64,000 nt of DNA, taken from Epithemia pelagica (taxonomy: Eukaryota > Bacillariophyta > Bacillariophyceae > Surirellales > Surirellaceae). The notes under the pieces are model-generated. The model ran no database searches, was not told where the DNA came from, and saw nothing but the letters and a program-made list of their open reading frames with translations. The position numbers and the translations under genes are program-made. Position 1 is the first letter of the stretch, and each line of letters begins with the position of its first letter. The DNA lies in contig OX337235.1 of NCBI GenBank assembly GCA_946965045.2, positions 124,001 to 188,000 on the forward strand, given 5' to 3'. Below are positions 25,477 to 35,964 of the stretch, piece by piece.

Positions 25477-26056
25477 ACCACAACCACGCCCACGGGTTGT
25501 TCCAGGACAACACTGTGATTGTTTGTCGTATTGACTTGTGTGTGTGTGTGTGCACGCGAACGCGGACAGTTGGATAGATAGAGTGTTGAGTAAGTATACC
25601 CATTAGTAGACTGGATGCAGTCCTAGAGATTCGGTAGTCTCTAGTAATAGATATGGAATGTTCTCTGCTGTTGTTGGTTCGGAGTAGTAGTTTCACCGGT
25701 ACCACCACCCGAGAGAGAGAAGAGATGGAACTCTTGTGTGTGTGTGTCGTGAGGCACGAAATCACGCGGCAAGAGCCACAAAACGACAAATACCGTTCCA
25801 TCCGGAGAGAGGCGGCTCTCGATTCTTTTATTCCACCCAATACAAAAGGTCTTGTGGCTACTACCTAGGTAGACACTCATGAATCTAAGTAGTGTTGTTA
25901 TTATCCAATACTTTTACTATACAAGCTCTCAAAAACAATAAGAATGATAAGAGTCATTGGGTTCGCATACATCCGCCAGTGGCCAATAGATAAAGATGTA
26001 GGATAGCAGCGTGGAACACCAGCCAGATATAGGTTCCCCGTGTTGTTTGTGGCTGG
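25477..26056. other. Intergenic, no gene recognised
   Basis: TG-rich simple sequence at 25535-25555 and 25735-25750. Contains the 3' flank of the minus-strand gene that ends at 26057. Confidence 0.35.
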
Positions 26057-26572
26057 TTAGGCCGTAATGCTCAAACTTTGTCGCAGGGATTCGTGTCGTT
26101 GTCGATCGGCTTGCCACAATCGTCGTCGTCGTCGTCCCCACGGTCGTTGTGGTTTGTGGTTCGGCGAAGCTTGTGAGGATTGTGAATTGGAGAGTGGTGA
26201 CCCACTCAAACTGCTGCTGCCTCGTGGCGATAGTGGACTGGTCGTTCGGGTTCCACTGTGGCTGCTGCTCGACGTCGAGGTTGTGGAGGAGGACGACCCA
26301 CTCATGGAACTATTGCCATGGGACAACATGCAGGGCAAATAGCCATGACTGTCGCAATGGGTCAAGATGCGTTCGTTTTGACAGGAATAATGAAAGGCTT
26401 CGGAATGATGCCGACTGTGAAAATCCGACCAATTTTCGGCATGCAATCGTCTCTTGTGGTTGGTCGTTGTCGTCCTTTTGTTGCAAGGCGCCGCATACAA
26501 GCAATGACTGGACGGAGCCAAGACACTCAAACTACGGCTGCTGCTGGTGGCGGTGTATCGAGGAGGCGGCAT
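26057..26572 (-). CDS. Ser-rich hypothetical protein
   Basis: 171 aa from ATG at 26570-26572 (MPPPRYTATSSSR). His/Cys-containing middle part, then a long Ser/Thr/Gly low-complexity stretch and a basic Arg-rich C-terminal region (GRRRRRLWQADRQRHESLRQ). No domain or targeting signal recognised. The clean open frame and sensible start favour a gene, but low complexity makes this uncertain; it could be an exon of a longer gene. Confidence 0.4.
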   Translation of the reverse strand: MPPPRYTATSSSRSLSVLAPSSHCLYAAPCNKRTTTTNHKRRLHAENWSDFHSRHHSEAFHYSCQNERILTHCDSHGYLPCMLSHGNSSMSGSSSSTTSTSSSSHSGTRTTSPLSPRGSSSLSGSPLSNSQSSQASPNHKPQRPWGRRRRRLWQADRQRHESLRQSLSITA

Positions 26573-27119
26573 GGTCACAACAACTTCAATGGGGGAGAAG
26601 ATGATGAATGATGCAAGCGAACCGTGCAATGTAGCAACGTGCTCGGAGAATAGGAGAAGATGTTTGATGGAACTAGCCGTTGCGGACTTGAAAGTAGCAG
26701 TATATCACGTCCTCCTTGAGTTTTATGGTCGTTCAATGACTCTCTTCTTCGTTGTCTCTTGTCCACACTACTTGTTTCGTTACTGCGCAAGAACCGCGAG
26801 AAAAGAAGACCCAGAAACTGAACGAAAACGTTCGATAATGTCGACAAACCGTAGCAAAAACTCGCTCGATGCAGACCACAAAAAGTGAGAAAGAAAATTT
26901 AATGTGTCCGCGGATTGCAGATGGCTTTTCGATTGTCGTCACACAGATTACCACGTCCACTGGCAAAACTGTTGGGTATCGAGTCGTGACAACGACGGTC
27001 GAGTTTGTCCCGGTCTCCTAAGTATCTGTCGAAACGACAGTTGGAGTCTCTAACCAGGCACGCAGTTCGCCAGATTTGTCGCTCCGTAGTGTGGAACGAA
27101 GTCCCTAAGTACTCTCGGA
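26573..27119. other. Intergenic, no gene recognised
   Basis: Short overlapping frames only; should hold the promoter of the minus-strand Ser-rich gene. Confidence 0.35.
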
Positions 27120-27683
27120 GTGGGAGTCAAACCGACCATTACTATGGATTCATCTCTACTGAGCCGGTCGGATCACGACTGGAACAGCGTGTCAATCATC
27201 CAATATCCGGCGTGCATCGCGCGTGGCGGCGAACCCAACCATTCCGGACCTGCCTTTACTTCATATTGTATCGAATGCGATTCTTGCCAAGAATCACAAT
27301 TTCGGCCAGTTGCACTTCTACAAGATCCACTCGATACTGGTCCTCTGTTTCTTCCAGGGGGCAGAAGCAACAAGACCGAAACTTTCCGTAAAGGAAAGCA
27401 AAACTATAAGGACGAAATCTCTTGTCCAAATTCGAGGTCCTTTTCTTACAGGACTCGCGGGGCAGAAACCACGCGCTTCCTTCTCTCGGTGGGGTTGCCC
27501 TTCTCAAACCAAGACGGAACCCTTCTCAAAGAGGCTCTGTTCCTTGACACGACCCGCATCCAACACCACCAAACACCAAACCAAAACAAAAAACCGCCAC
27601 AACAATTTTGTGTGTCTGCAATGCAACAACTGGAGTATTCGTGGCCATGCTGGTTGGTTGTTGGTTTGTTGCGACCGCCATGA
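27120..27683 (+). CDS. Hypothetical protein, doubtful
   Basis: 187-aa open frame with a mixed, non-repetitive composition up to about residue 150 (MDSSLLSRSDHDWNSVSIIQ..., ALLQDPLDTGPLFLPGG) and two Cys-x2-Cys-like pairs (CIECDSC). The end becomes Gln/Asn-rich. No family recognised. An overlapping frame of similar length exists, so the correct frame is not certain. Confidence 0.25.
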   Translation: MGVKPTITMDSSLLSRSDHDWNSVSIIQYPACIARGGEPNHSGPAFTSYCIECDSCQESQFRPVALLQDPLDTGPLFLPGGRSNKTETFRKGKQNYKDEISCPNSRSFSYRTRGAETTRFLLSVGLPFSNQDGTLLKEALFLDTTRIQHHQTPNQNKKPPQQFCVSAMQQLEYSWPCWLVVGLLRPP

Positions 27684-27825
27684 CAGAGTTGAGTTCTCGT
27701 CATCCAAACGTGACTCACAGGTCTTCCTCCTCCTCCTCCTCCTCCTTGTCGGCGCATGACGACAAGGGCCAAACAAAAAAGAGAGATTTCACAGCAGGGT
27801 CACGACACGGGCAACAACAACAACA

Positions 27826-28329
27826 ATGACAGCCATCCGGAGAGGACAATCGTTGGAACGAGTGAAGCGAATCCTTATTGTCGGATCCATCGGAACCAAT
27901 GACGTTGGGGCGGATCCAAGAAAGACTTGTTTCCCAATTCAAGTCATGCAAGAACGCAACCACCATGTGGGGTTGCCAACAAACGTAAAGGATAGAGAGA
28001 GAGACCTTTGGGTGGATTGGACTCTAGGGGACCACCACCATTACAACAAAGAAAGAATTGGAATTTCGCGACACCATGACCGTGCTATTCGTTCCGACAC
28101 ACACATTGACACACACACACAAGAGAGGGATCCGACCACCACAAGGGTATATGTGGTGGAACGAACCGTAGCGTTCAATTCCGACGTGTTGTTGTTGGTG
28201 TTGGTAGAGCAGGCGGCGATGCGCGAACCCACCCAAACTTGTGTTGGAACTGTGTGTTGCCATTTTTGGTGTCGGAACGACATGAATGGGTCGAGTTCCA
28301 AGTTTCACAGTCGTACACTGTACCAATGA
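27826..28329 (+). CDS. Hypothetical protein, doubtful
   Basis: 167-aa open frame; the first 60 residues (VKRILIVGSIGTNDVG) look coding-like, but the central part overlaps an ACACAC simple repeat (about 28098-28120) and has no recognisable domain. Could be a relic. Confidence 0.2.
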   Translation: MTAIRRGQSLERVKRILIVGSIGTNDVGADPRKTCFPIQVMQERNHHVGLPTNVKDRERDLWVDWTLGDHHHYNKERIGISRHHDRAIRSDTHIDTHTQERDPTTTRVYVVERTVAFNSDVLLLVLVEQAAMREPTQTCVGTVCCHFWCRNDMNGSSSKFHSRTLYQ

Positions 28330-29303
28330 GAAGAATGGAACAACCAACGAACCAACCAATCATCTCTATTCTGTTCTGTTCTATTTGGCGGAGAAGAAAC
28401 GAGTGTTGTTCCTTTCAAACTCGATGGATATTTCTCTCCTTCTGTGAGACTCTGGCGTGTGTACAAGTGTGTGTGTGGGTTTGTATCCCAGGATGTGACA
28501 ACAGACGACCGCCTCCCCATTTCATTTGTCCTCATTCGAATACTACTAGAGTAGGAAGCAAAAAAGGGCTGGAATTTTCTAGTGTATGTATTGCTCGTAC
28601 AAATACTCTCCGTTGTGGCACAACACCTAGTTGACACAAACAGAGAGAAAGACGACTGACTGTGCGAAACGGTGGGTGGCTCTTTTTTTTCCTCCACCAA
28701 TCTGGAAATTACAACCATGGTCGGTGACGATTGGTTTGGAGCAAGCCTAACAGCAGTAGGGTTACGACGTGATGGGACTCTATGATACGATAGGAGGGGA
28801 GAGCGTCGAATCATACCCATATAGATTCCGACAATCCGACCGTGACTCCAATTGCATTGCCCATGATCCGTCTGTCCTTCGACCGGAAACAATCCCAAAG
28901 TACGTCAGACACGCACAGCCACTGTCACCGAGGTTCTCTTTGTAGATACTGTTGTGGATCCAACACATCTCATCCAACACATCAGTCACCAACACAACAC
29001 ATTCTCCAACAGAGACTCTAATGTTGTGTGCGTGTGAGCATCATCATCATCATCCGAGGGAAGAGATATTGAGATTTCTTGGATCCATTCGCGTGCACCG
29101 AAAGCAGTCCAACTAACCAAAACACTATTCTTGTTGTGAGGCTGGTGGAGAGGACTCTCTTGTGAGAACCGCGATTGTATCGATTCGGATCAAGGCACAA
29201 TCTTTTGTGAGCCGCCACCACCACCACAACAATCATCATCCACCAGTAGTTGTACCAAGCACGACACAGTTATCTTTCCTTTCTTTCATTCATTCCACTA
29301 CAC
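28330..29303. other. Intergenic, upstream of methionyl-tRNA synthetase
   Basis: CAT/ATC simple repeats around 29040-29055 and 29215-29240. No coding region recognised. Confidence 0.35.
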
Positions 29304-31631
29304 ATGAGTGCCTTGGCTTGGCCGATACGAAGCATCCTCCTCCTCTTGATGACCATGACGACGACGGTTTGGAGGACCACCTGTCGCCGGTCGTCATGGG
29401 CTCACGCCTTTGGTCCTTCCGTCAGGGTCCATCCTCATTCGTTGGTGGCGAGGAGGAGACTGGCGGTTGGGACGACAAGTCGAATACAGTCACCCGGCTT
29501 GTCGTCATGGTCGCGGAGCACGTGGAGGGCCGCAAGCAGTCTCCCCGAAACCACGACGACCACTACTACCCAAGCCACAACCACCACAACGGCGTCGCCG
29601 CGAACCTCGACTTCGTTTGACGATGGCGTCCGGCCCTTTCAAATTACCACCCCGATTTATTATGTCAATGACAAACCACACATTGGCCATGCCTATACCT
29701 CGGTTGGTACGTTGTACTTATCTATGTGTGTATATCGGTTCAACTACGGCGAGTCGGGACTCGGCCCTGGAGTGGTTCTCCGTGTGTTTTGGTGGAGGGG
29801 ATTGTGTGTGTTTTAGGAATTGTGGGCCTCAACCGTTTGTTTGGTCTTTTGTGGTTGTTGTTGTTGCTCTGGGGGTATTTGGTAAATCTTTCTCGCGTGT
29901 ATGTGTTGTTTGTGTCTTGTTTCGTTGTGTGCATGTTGGTTGTGTGACATTGCTCGTTCAACACACAGCCTGCGACGTCTTGGCTCGCTTTTGGCGGTTG
30001 GACGGCCGTCCCGTCTTTTTTGTGTCGGGGACGGACGAACATGGTCAAAAGGTGCAACAATCGGCGTACAATCGTCACATTCCACCCCAAGCCTTTTGCG
30101 ACGAAATTTCCCAATTATTCCAAGACTTGTTGCAACGCCTCAACATTTCCAATGACGTCTTTATGCGAACGACCCAAGACCATCACAAACGGGCCGCCCA
30201 ACACTTGTGGACCGTTTTGCAAGACAAGGGTTTTATTTATTTGGATACCTACAGTGGATGGTATTCCGTCCGCGACGAATGTTTTTATACCGAATCGGAA
30301 TTGGTGGATGGCAAGGCTCCGACGGGAGCCGAAGTGGAATGGGTGGCCAAGGAAGAAAGTTACTTTTTTCGACTGTCCGCCTTTCAACAACCCCTCCTCG
30401 ACTTTTACGAGGCCAATCCCGACTTTATGGCCCCCGAATCGCGACGCAACGAAGTGGTGAATTTTGTCTCGAGTGGATTGCGCGATTTGTCCATTAGTCG
30501 CACCTCCTTTGAATGGGGCGTCCCCGTCCCCAATCAACCACAAAGCGACGACGATGATGGCAGCAAACCCCATCACGTCATGTACGTGTGGATGGATGCC
30601 TTGACCAATTACTTGTCCGCCTTGGGATATCCCGACGATGCCGACGGAAAACTGGCCGAATTTTGGCCCGCGGCCTTGCATGTCGTGGGCAAGGATATTT
30701 TGCGCTTTCATGCCGTCTATTGGCCCGCCTTTTTAATGGCCGCGGACTTGCCCCTACCCAAACGACTCTTTGCCCATGGATGGTGGACCAAGGAGGGACA
30801 AAAAATCTCCAAATCACTTGGCAATGTCATTGATCCCCTCGAATTGTGTGACAAGGTATGTTGTGACTCGGGAAAACCACCGCGCGCCTCATCACTTGTG
30901 TATGTGTATGTCGGGAATGAGTTGTGCATGTCTCATATGGTTCCGGTTGCTCCTTTTTGTTTTGTTGGTGTTGCTTTTGGAATACACAGTACGGAGTCGA
31001 CCAAACCCGGTTCTTCCTCATGTCGGAAGTGGGCTTTGGCAGTGACGGAGACTTTTCGGATCAAAACATGGTATATCGGGTAAATAGCAACTTGGCCAAT
31101 GAATTGGGCAACTTGTGTCAACGCGTCCTGTCCATGATTTACAAAAACTGCCAACAGGCGGTTCCGGAACCCCTCCCCCAACTCTCGGACCAAGACGAGG
31201 CTCTATTGGCGTCGGCCGCGTCCTGTTATGGACGATGCAAGGAATTTATCTTGGAACAATCCATTCACAACCACGTCCAAGTTTTGGTCCAATTGATTCG
31301 GGATGCCAACAAATACATTGATGAACAAGCGCCCTGGTCGCTCCGAAAAACCGACCCCGCCCGAGCCGATACCGTCTTGTTTGTCTTGCTCCAAGTTTTG
31401 CGACAGGCGGCCATTTTGTATCAACCCGTCTTGACTACCTTGGCCGGACAAATGTTGGATCAATTAAAAGTTCCCGCCGACGAACGAACCTTTGACCATT
31501 TGGACCTAGACGAGTATCAAATTCAACCGGGGACACCCATTGACAAACCACAAGGGATTTTCCCCCGGTTGGAGCTTCCAACGACCACCGAGGATGACGG
31601 CGACACGAGCAAAAAAGCCAAGAAAAACTAA
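29304..31631 (+). CDS. metG: Methionyl-tRNA synthetase, organellar (plastid-type presequence)
   Basis: Three exons 29304-29706, 29969-30855, 30990-31631 (introns 262 and 134 bp, GTACGT...ACACAG and GTATGT...ACACAG) give 643 aa. Ligates Met to tRNA-Met. The class I signature PHIGHAY is near residue 125, split from its helix by intron 1, and KISKS is near 411. The region between has WYSVRDECFYTESEL without a four-Cys zinc knuckle, as in the single-domain bacterial/organellar type; the anticodon-binding alpha-helical domain follows (NLANELGNLCQR, YIDEQAPW). The N-terminus is a hydrophobic signal peptide (SILLLLMT) followed by AHAFGPS, an ASAFAP-like plastid cleavage motif, then an Arg/Ser/Thr-rich transit region to about residue 105. 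The start at 29304 gives this presequence intact. Dual mitochondrial targeting is possible. Confidence 0.93.
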
Positions 31632-32082
31632 GCCATGATTTCTCAAGAGTATCCGCAGAAAGTGAGAATCCTCTTGTCCAGACAGATGACAAAAATAAAG
31701 GAGATCTTTCTCCCACACACACCTTTTTGGACGGGTGGTGTTTACAGGTCGCAATGCCTCACACTGATATATCTACACTCGTTCCTCTTGAGACATGTGT
31801 GTGTTGTATCATAGAAAATCTTACATTCTAGCCTATAGCAAAACAATATCCATTTCCAACCGGCGTGATGCCTCTTGTTTCGTTCTCTCCCATGAACTAG
31901 TTCGAGATTTGTGGGTCATTTCATTGCGCAGAAACGGCCTAGGAAAACAAATAGAGAGGTCCATTGTGTGGTATATGTATATCTAATAGTGTAGCTTTAT
32001 CTTGTCTTGTTGATCTTGATCTTCTTCTTTCATGTTGTTAGTATTCCAAACTGGTTTATTCTTGGCATCCCATTGTACAAAA

Positions 32083-32129
<47 letters not shown>

Positions 32130-32248
32130 TCTCTCTCGTGGGAGCATATTAAACTCTCTCTTGCCGATTTCTGGTGTATCAGGCTAACACACGTCTTGTT
32201 GTCGTTGGCGTTGTTGTTGTCGTGTCTGTGTCTGTGTTGTTGTTGTTC
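31632..32248. other. Intergenic between converging genes, with (CT)n microsatellite
   Basis: A CT tract of about 50 bp lies at 32085-32137. Otherwise 3' UTR sequence of both genes; nothing else seen. Confidence 0.5.
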
Positions 32249-34957
32249 TTATTCTTGAATGGGCTCCACTCCCAACTCGTTTGGGTGGGACCCCTTGTCC
32301 TTGCCGTTGTGTTGTGGTGGTGGTTGTGGGAGCAAGGGTTGAGACTCGGACGACACGGGATTGGCTGTCGTGGGTTTGTACACGACGGCAAAGGTTCCGA
32401 CAATGACGAGGGCATTGCCCATCCATCCCATCCATCCGGGCAAGGCACTCACGCCCATGAGACAGGCCAAGAGTTCGGCCACGACAGGTTCCATGAGAGC
32501 CGCGACGGAAATGACGAGGGCATCAAAATATTGCATGGCTCGGACATAACCCATGGCCCCCAAGACATTGCAGACCACGACCAAAACGACTTCAAGGGGA
32601 AACCGATCCCAGGCTTGGATATGCAACCACCCAAAGGCACCGTGATTGATATGACGATCGAGGGTAATGCGGGTTCCCGAAAACCAATAGGCCATGAGGA
32701 GGGAATAAATGGCTGTTTGAAACATGTTGAGAAACATGAAGACATAGACATTCATTTGACTTCGAACACTCTTGGCCGAAACAATGTAAACGGCACCACC
32801 CAAGGCGGACAAGAGGGCCAAGCCATCGCCCATGAGGGTCGAGTAATTACTGGAGGAGGACGATGTGTCGTCGTCGGTCGCATTGGATTCGGACGAATCC
32901 TTGGAACAACACAGGGCGCCCAAAAAGGCAATGAGAGCACCGAGTGTTTCCAGGGGTGTCACGGCATGACCCACGACAAATTTACCCACCAACAAGAGTA
33001 GGGATTGAGAATTGCCCAAAATGACGGCATTGCCGACCGTCGTATAGTCCAAGGCCAAGCCAAAACACACGACAAAAATGGTATACGTAAAGGCGGTCAC
33101 ACCCAAACGAATGGCCTGTTGCAACCACTGCAACCACCAAGCATCATCATCCTTAGTTTCTTGTTTGTCGTCGTCTGGTCCAGTAGGATTGGTCTTGTTG
33201 TTCTTCTTCTTCTTTTGTGACTGTTCTGGTTCTGGTTGTTGTGGAGAGGAACCCCAGAGTCCATGATAGAGAGCAAAGGGGAACAAAAAGAGGGCCGTCC
33301 CGGCCGCCTTCCAGGAAACCTTGAGAATGGCGGGCACATCGTGTTGCAATTGCAACAAGGGTCCGACGGCCGATAAACTCAAGACGGCCGACAGCAACAA
33401 CAAGTAGGCCGACACTGGAATACCGTCATTGTCAATGTGGGCCCCCCACAAGGACGAATCGTTGGAATCCAAACTCGAGGCATCCTCCTCATCATCCTCA
33501 TCATGGGAGGCAGGTGGTTCCGCCGTGTCGTTGGAAGGCATTTCATGCGAATCGGTCCACCGAATGGACGAGGGCGTTCCGGCCGTAAAATACTCGTATA
33601 CGGAGGAGGGTGGTGGCGGAATATTGGTGGAACCTTGGTCCTCCTCGTCTTGAGTCGTGTTGGTAAAAATCAAGGAAGCGGACGACGCTTGTCGTTGCGT
33701 TGCACCCAATCGAAAGGGAGACCATTGCCAGGGCGATTCGGGTGGTGGTGGTGGTGGTACTGGTGCTTGTTGTGGCTGAGAGAGTGTTGTTGTGATGGCA
33801 GCAGCAGGCGATGCACTTTTGACGGAGGAACTACTGCGACGATGATGAATACGACGGTTGGATCGTCTTCTCCAACTGGTATTGGCCCACGACAAGGGGG
33901 AATTCATCAGAGACGGACGTTGTGATTGGTGGTGCTTTCCCGTCGTCAGGAGGGGCGTTTGACTGGTGCGACTGCGTCGATGATGATGATGCTGTTGGTG
34001 TTGTGCGGCGACACTGGGTCGATGCGTCGTGGCCCAACCACCAGCAGCACCACTGGTACTGACAACGCTCATGCTATGACTGTGGCGATGATGAGCATGA
34101 CGATGTGCCGGATGTGGTAGTGGACTGGCTGCTGCCGCAGCGGCATCGACGACATCGCCCGGCAAAATGGACAGGTTGCGGGCCAGACCCATTTCCAAAA
34201 ACAAGAACGGAGTATTCGTCTCGGCGGCTGGTTCTTCTGGTGGTTGCGTCAGGGGTGGTGGGTAATGATGATGAGCAGAGGAGGATCCCACGGAGGAGGG
34301 AGCTGGACTATTACTGTTGCTACTGTGGGGAATACTCGTAGGATCTTCTTCTTGTTGTTGTTGTAGTGGTGCTTCGGGGACGGTCGTGGCCGCCGCGGCC
34401 TGTTGCAATTCTTCGACCAAGCCATGATGCAAGGTTTCCACTTCTTGAACGACAGCATGAGACACACCCCGTGCCACATCCACGACAATCGATGACAGCG
34501 ATACCGTATGACGATGTCGATGACGACCACCAGGATTATTGTTATTATTGGTGTGGTTGGCAGTATTGTTGGTCAAGGGTGGTACCACGGACGACGCCAT
34601 GGTACTCGTACTAGAAGAAGTCGTCGTAGCATTTCGACTGCTGGCACTCTTGGCACCCAAGGGAGGACGACGTCCCGGTCCCGTGGAGGAAAAGGATTGG
34701 AGACTCCGCATGGACGTAAACAACAATCCCAAAGTGGTGGACGACGACGACGAGGCAACCGTATCCCGTCGAGGAGGCATGCCCCGTCGTGAGGTGGTGT
34801 CGTTGTCGTCCGTAGTGGTGCCTCCATAATGATTAGTATTCGAGGAGGTAGAATTGGCGGTCTCCATCAAGGGCTCTTGTTCCGAACCAACAGCCTCTTC
34901 CACATCATTTCCCTTTGTTTGAGATCCATTCGTTGCGTCAGCCGGTGGCGACGACAT
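32249..34957 (-). CDS. EamA/DMT-superfamily transporter with long disordered N-terminus
   Basis: 902 aa from ATG 34955-34957 (MSSPPADAT); the open frame continues 24 codons upstream only to a TTG. The first about 510 residues are Ser/Thr/His/Pro-rich low complexity with His runs and acidic patches, presumably cytosolic. From about 512 come hydrophobic segments consistent with ten helices: AYLLLLSAVLSLSAV, AAGTALFLFPFALY, FTYTIFVVCFGLAL (followed by DYTTVGNAVILGNSQSLLLL, a typical EamA helix pair), LGALIAFLGAL, then the second five-helix half with FMFLNMFQTAIYSLL, VVLVVVCNVLGAMGYVRAMQYFDALVISVAALMEPVVAELLA and ALVIVGTFAVVY. Family members move metabolites across membranes; substrate and membrane are unknown. 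Two relics of its last helices sit 8-10 kb to the left. Confidence 0.85.
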   Translation of the reverse strand: MSSPPADATNGSQTKGNDVEEAVGSEQEPLMETANSTSSNTNHYGGTTTDDNDTTSRRGMPPRRDTVASSSSSTTLGLLFTSMRSLQSFSSTGPGRRPPLGAKSASSRNATTTSSSTSTMASSVVPPLTNNTANHTNNNNNPGGRHRHRHTVSLSSIVVDVARGVSHAVVQEVETLHHGLVEELQQAAAATTVPEAPLQQQQEEDPTSIPHSSNSNSPAPSSVGSSSAHHHYPPPLTQPPEEPAAETNTPFLFLEMGLARNLSILPGDVVDAAAAAASPLPHPAHRHAHHRHSHSMSVVSTSGAAGGWATTHRPSVAAQHQQHHHHRRSRTSQTPLLTTGKHHQSQRPSLMNSPLSWANTSWRRRSNRRIHHRRSSSSVKSASPAAAITTTLSQPQQAPVPPPPPPESPWQWSPFRLGATQRQASSASLIFTNTTQDEEDQGSTNIPPPPSSVYEYFTAGTPSSIRWTDSHEMPSNDTAEPPASHDEDDEEDASSLDSNDSSLWGAHIDNDGIPVSAYLLLLSAVLSLSAVGPLLQLQHDVPAILKVSWKAAGTALFLFPFALYHGLWGSSPQQPEPEQSQKKKKNNKTNPTGPDDDKQETKDDDAWWLQWLQQAIRLGVTAFTYTIFVVCFGLALDYTTVGNAVILGNSQSLLLLVGKFVVGHAVTPLETLGALIAFLGALCCSKDSSESNATDDDTSSSSSNYSTLMGDGLALLSALGGAVYIVSAKSVRSQMNVYVFMFLNMFQTAIYSLLMAYWFSGTRITLDRHINHGAFGWLHIQAWDRFPLEVVLVVVCNVLGAMGYVRAMQYFDALVISVAALMEPVVAELLACLMGVSALPGWMGWMGNALVIVGTFAVVYKPTTANPVSSESQPLLPQPPPQHNGKDKGSHPNELGVEPIQE

Positions 34958-35964
34958 GTTGATGATAGGGACAATCGAGGAGCCACAGAATCGGACTCGT
35001 TCTACTATAGAGGAGAAAAAGCAATCCAAGAAAGCACACTCGGCTCGGTGAGAACCAAGGAACGATAACTCCTACAAGCAAACAAGCGAGCACCGCAACC
35101 AAACAACAAAGGAACGTACGGAATGGAAGGGGTGTTGCTAGAGCTTGTTTTCTCGATCGATCGATCCAAACCAAACAAACACAAAAGTGTATCTGGTCGT
35201 CCCGTAAACTCTTCTTTTTTGTCTCTGTCCTCTCTTTTTCTTTTCTTTGTTGTGTGTGCTCACCTCTCTCTCGAGACAATCCAAAACGAATCGATGGCTT
35301 CTCTCAACGCATGAAAAAGACAAAAAACAGAATGAAGAATGGGCAGATCGTCAACTCCGACGACGACACAAATAAATCATGCTATTGTAGTAGTAGGAAA
35401 AGATCCATCCGGGGGCTGCGATTTTTTTGCTGCCGACAAAGAACTACTGTCAATCCCTGACTTTTTATGGTCGCTCTTAAGTCACATAATAATAGTACGT
35501 AAAAATATATTCAAGTTTCATGTCTCTCTGCGATTCACAAGTATAGTACCGATGGGAGGTACTCAATGAGAGTGGATCGACTTGACGTCGCCCTTTGTTG
35601 GGGGCTTCCGATTCACAAGCACGGGACTCTCCGGGACCACGACTTGAGTGGATCTGTGATGGGAGAATTGCAAGGCTCTATTTCTCCCCCCAAGAAAAAC
35701 CACACTCGCCCAAAAAAATTCGATGCCCCCCCAAATGACCCCCCCAAAAGATTCTCCCTCGTCTCTCGTCTCCGCCGAAAAATCTTTTGCAACTCTGTAA
35801 TACGATCATAGAAAAGATACACAACGAGAGCGTTGACGTCGAGTGGTTCTCGTTTCATAATACATACTGTTGGGGAGTTGTTGACAGAGTGTGAACAGTG
35901 GAAAGAGAGAACTCAAGAGAGAGACAAGCCAGACTCTAAGCACGGTGCAATCCTCCACAGCATC
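34958..35964. other. Divergent promoter region between transporter and uronate fusion gene
   Basis: About 1 kb shared by two divergently transcribed genes. The reading frame of the uronate gene is open upstream to 35833 but without ATG. C-rich tracts at 35690-35760 (CCCCCC in several places). No specific motif assigned. Confidence 0.45.

Noticed and set aside
35833-35964. Upstream extension of the uronate fusion gene
   Set aside because: Open but begins with TTG; the ATG at 35965 is the first usable start.
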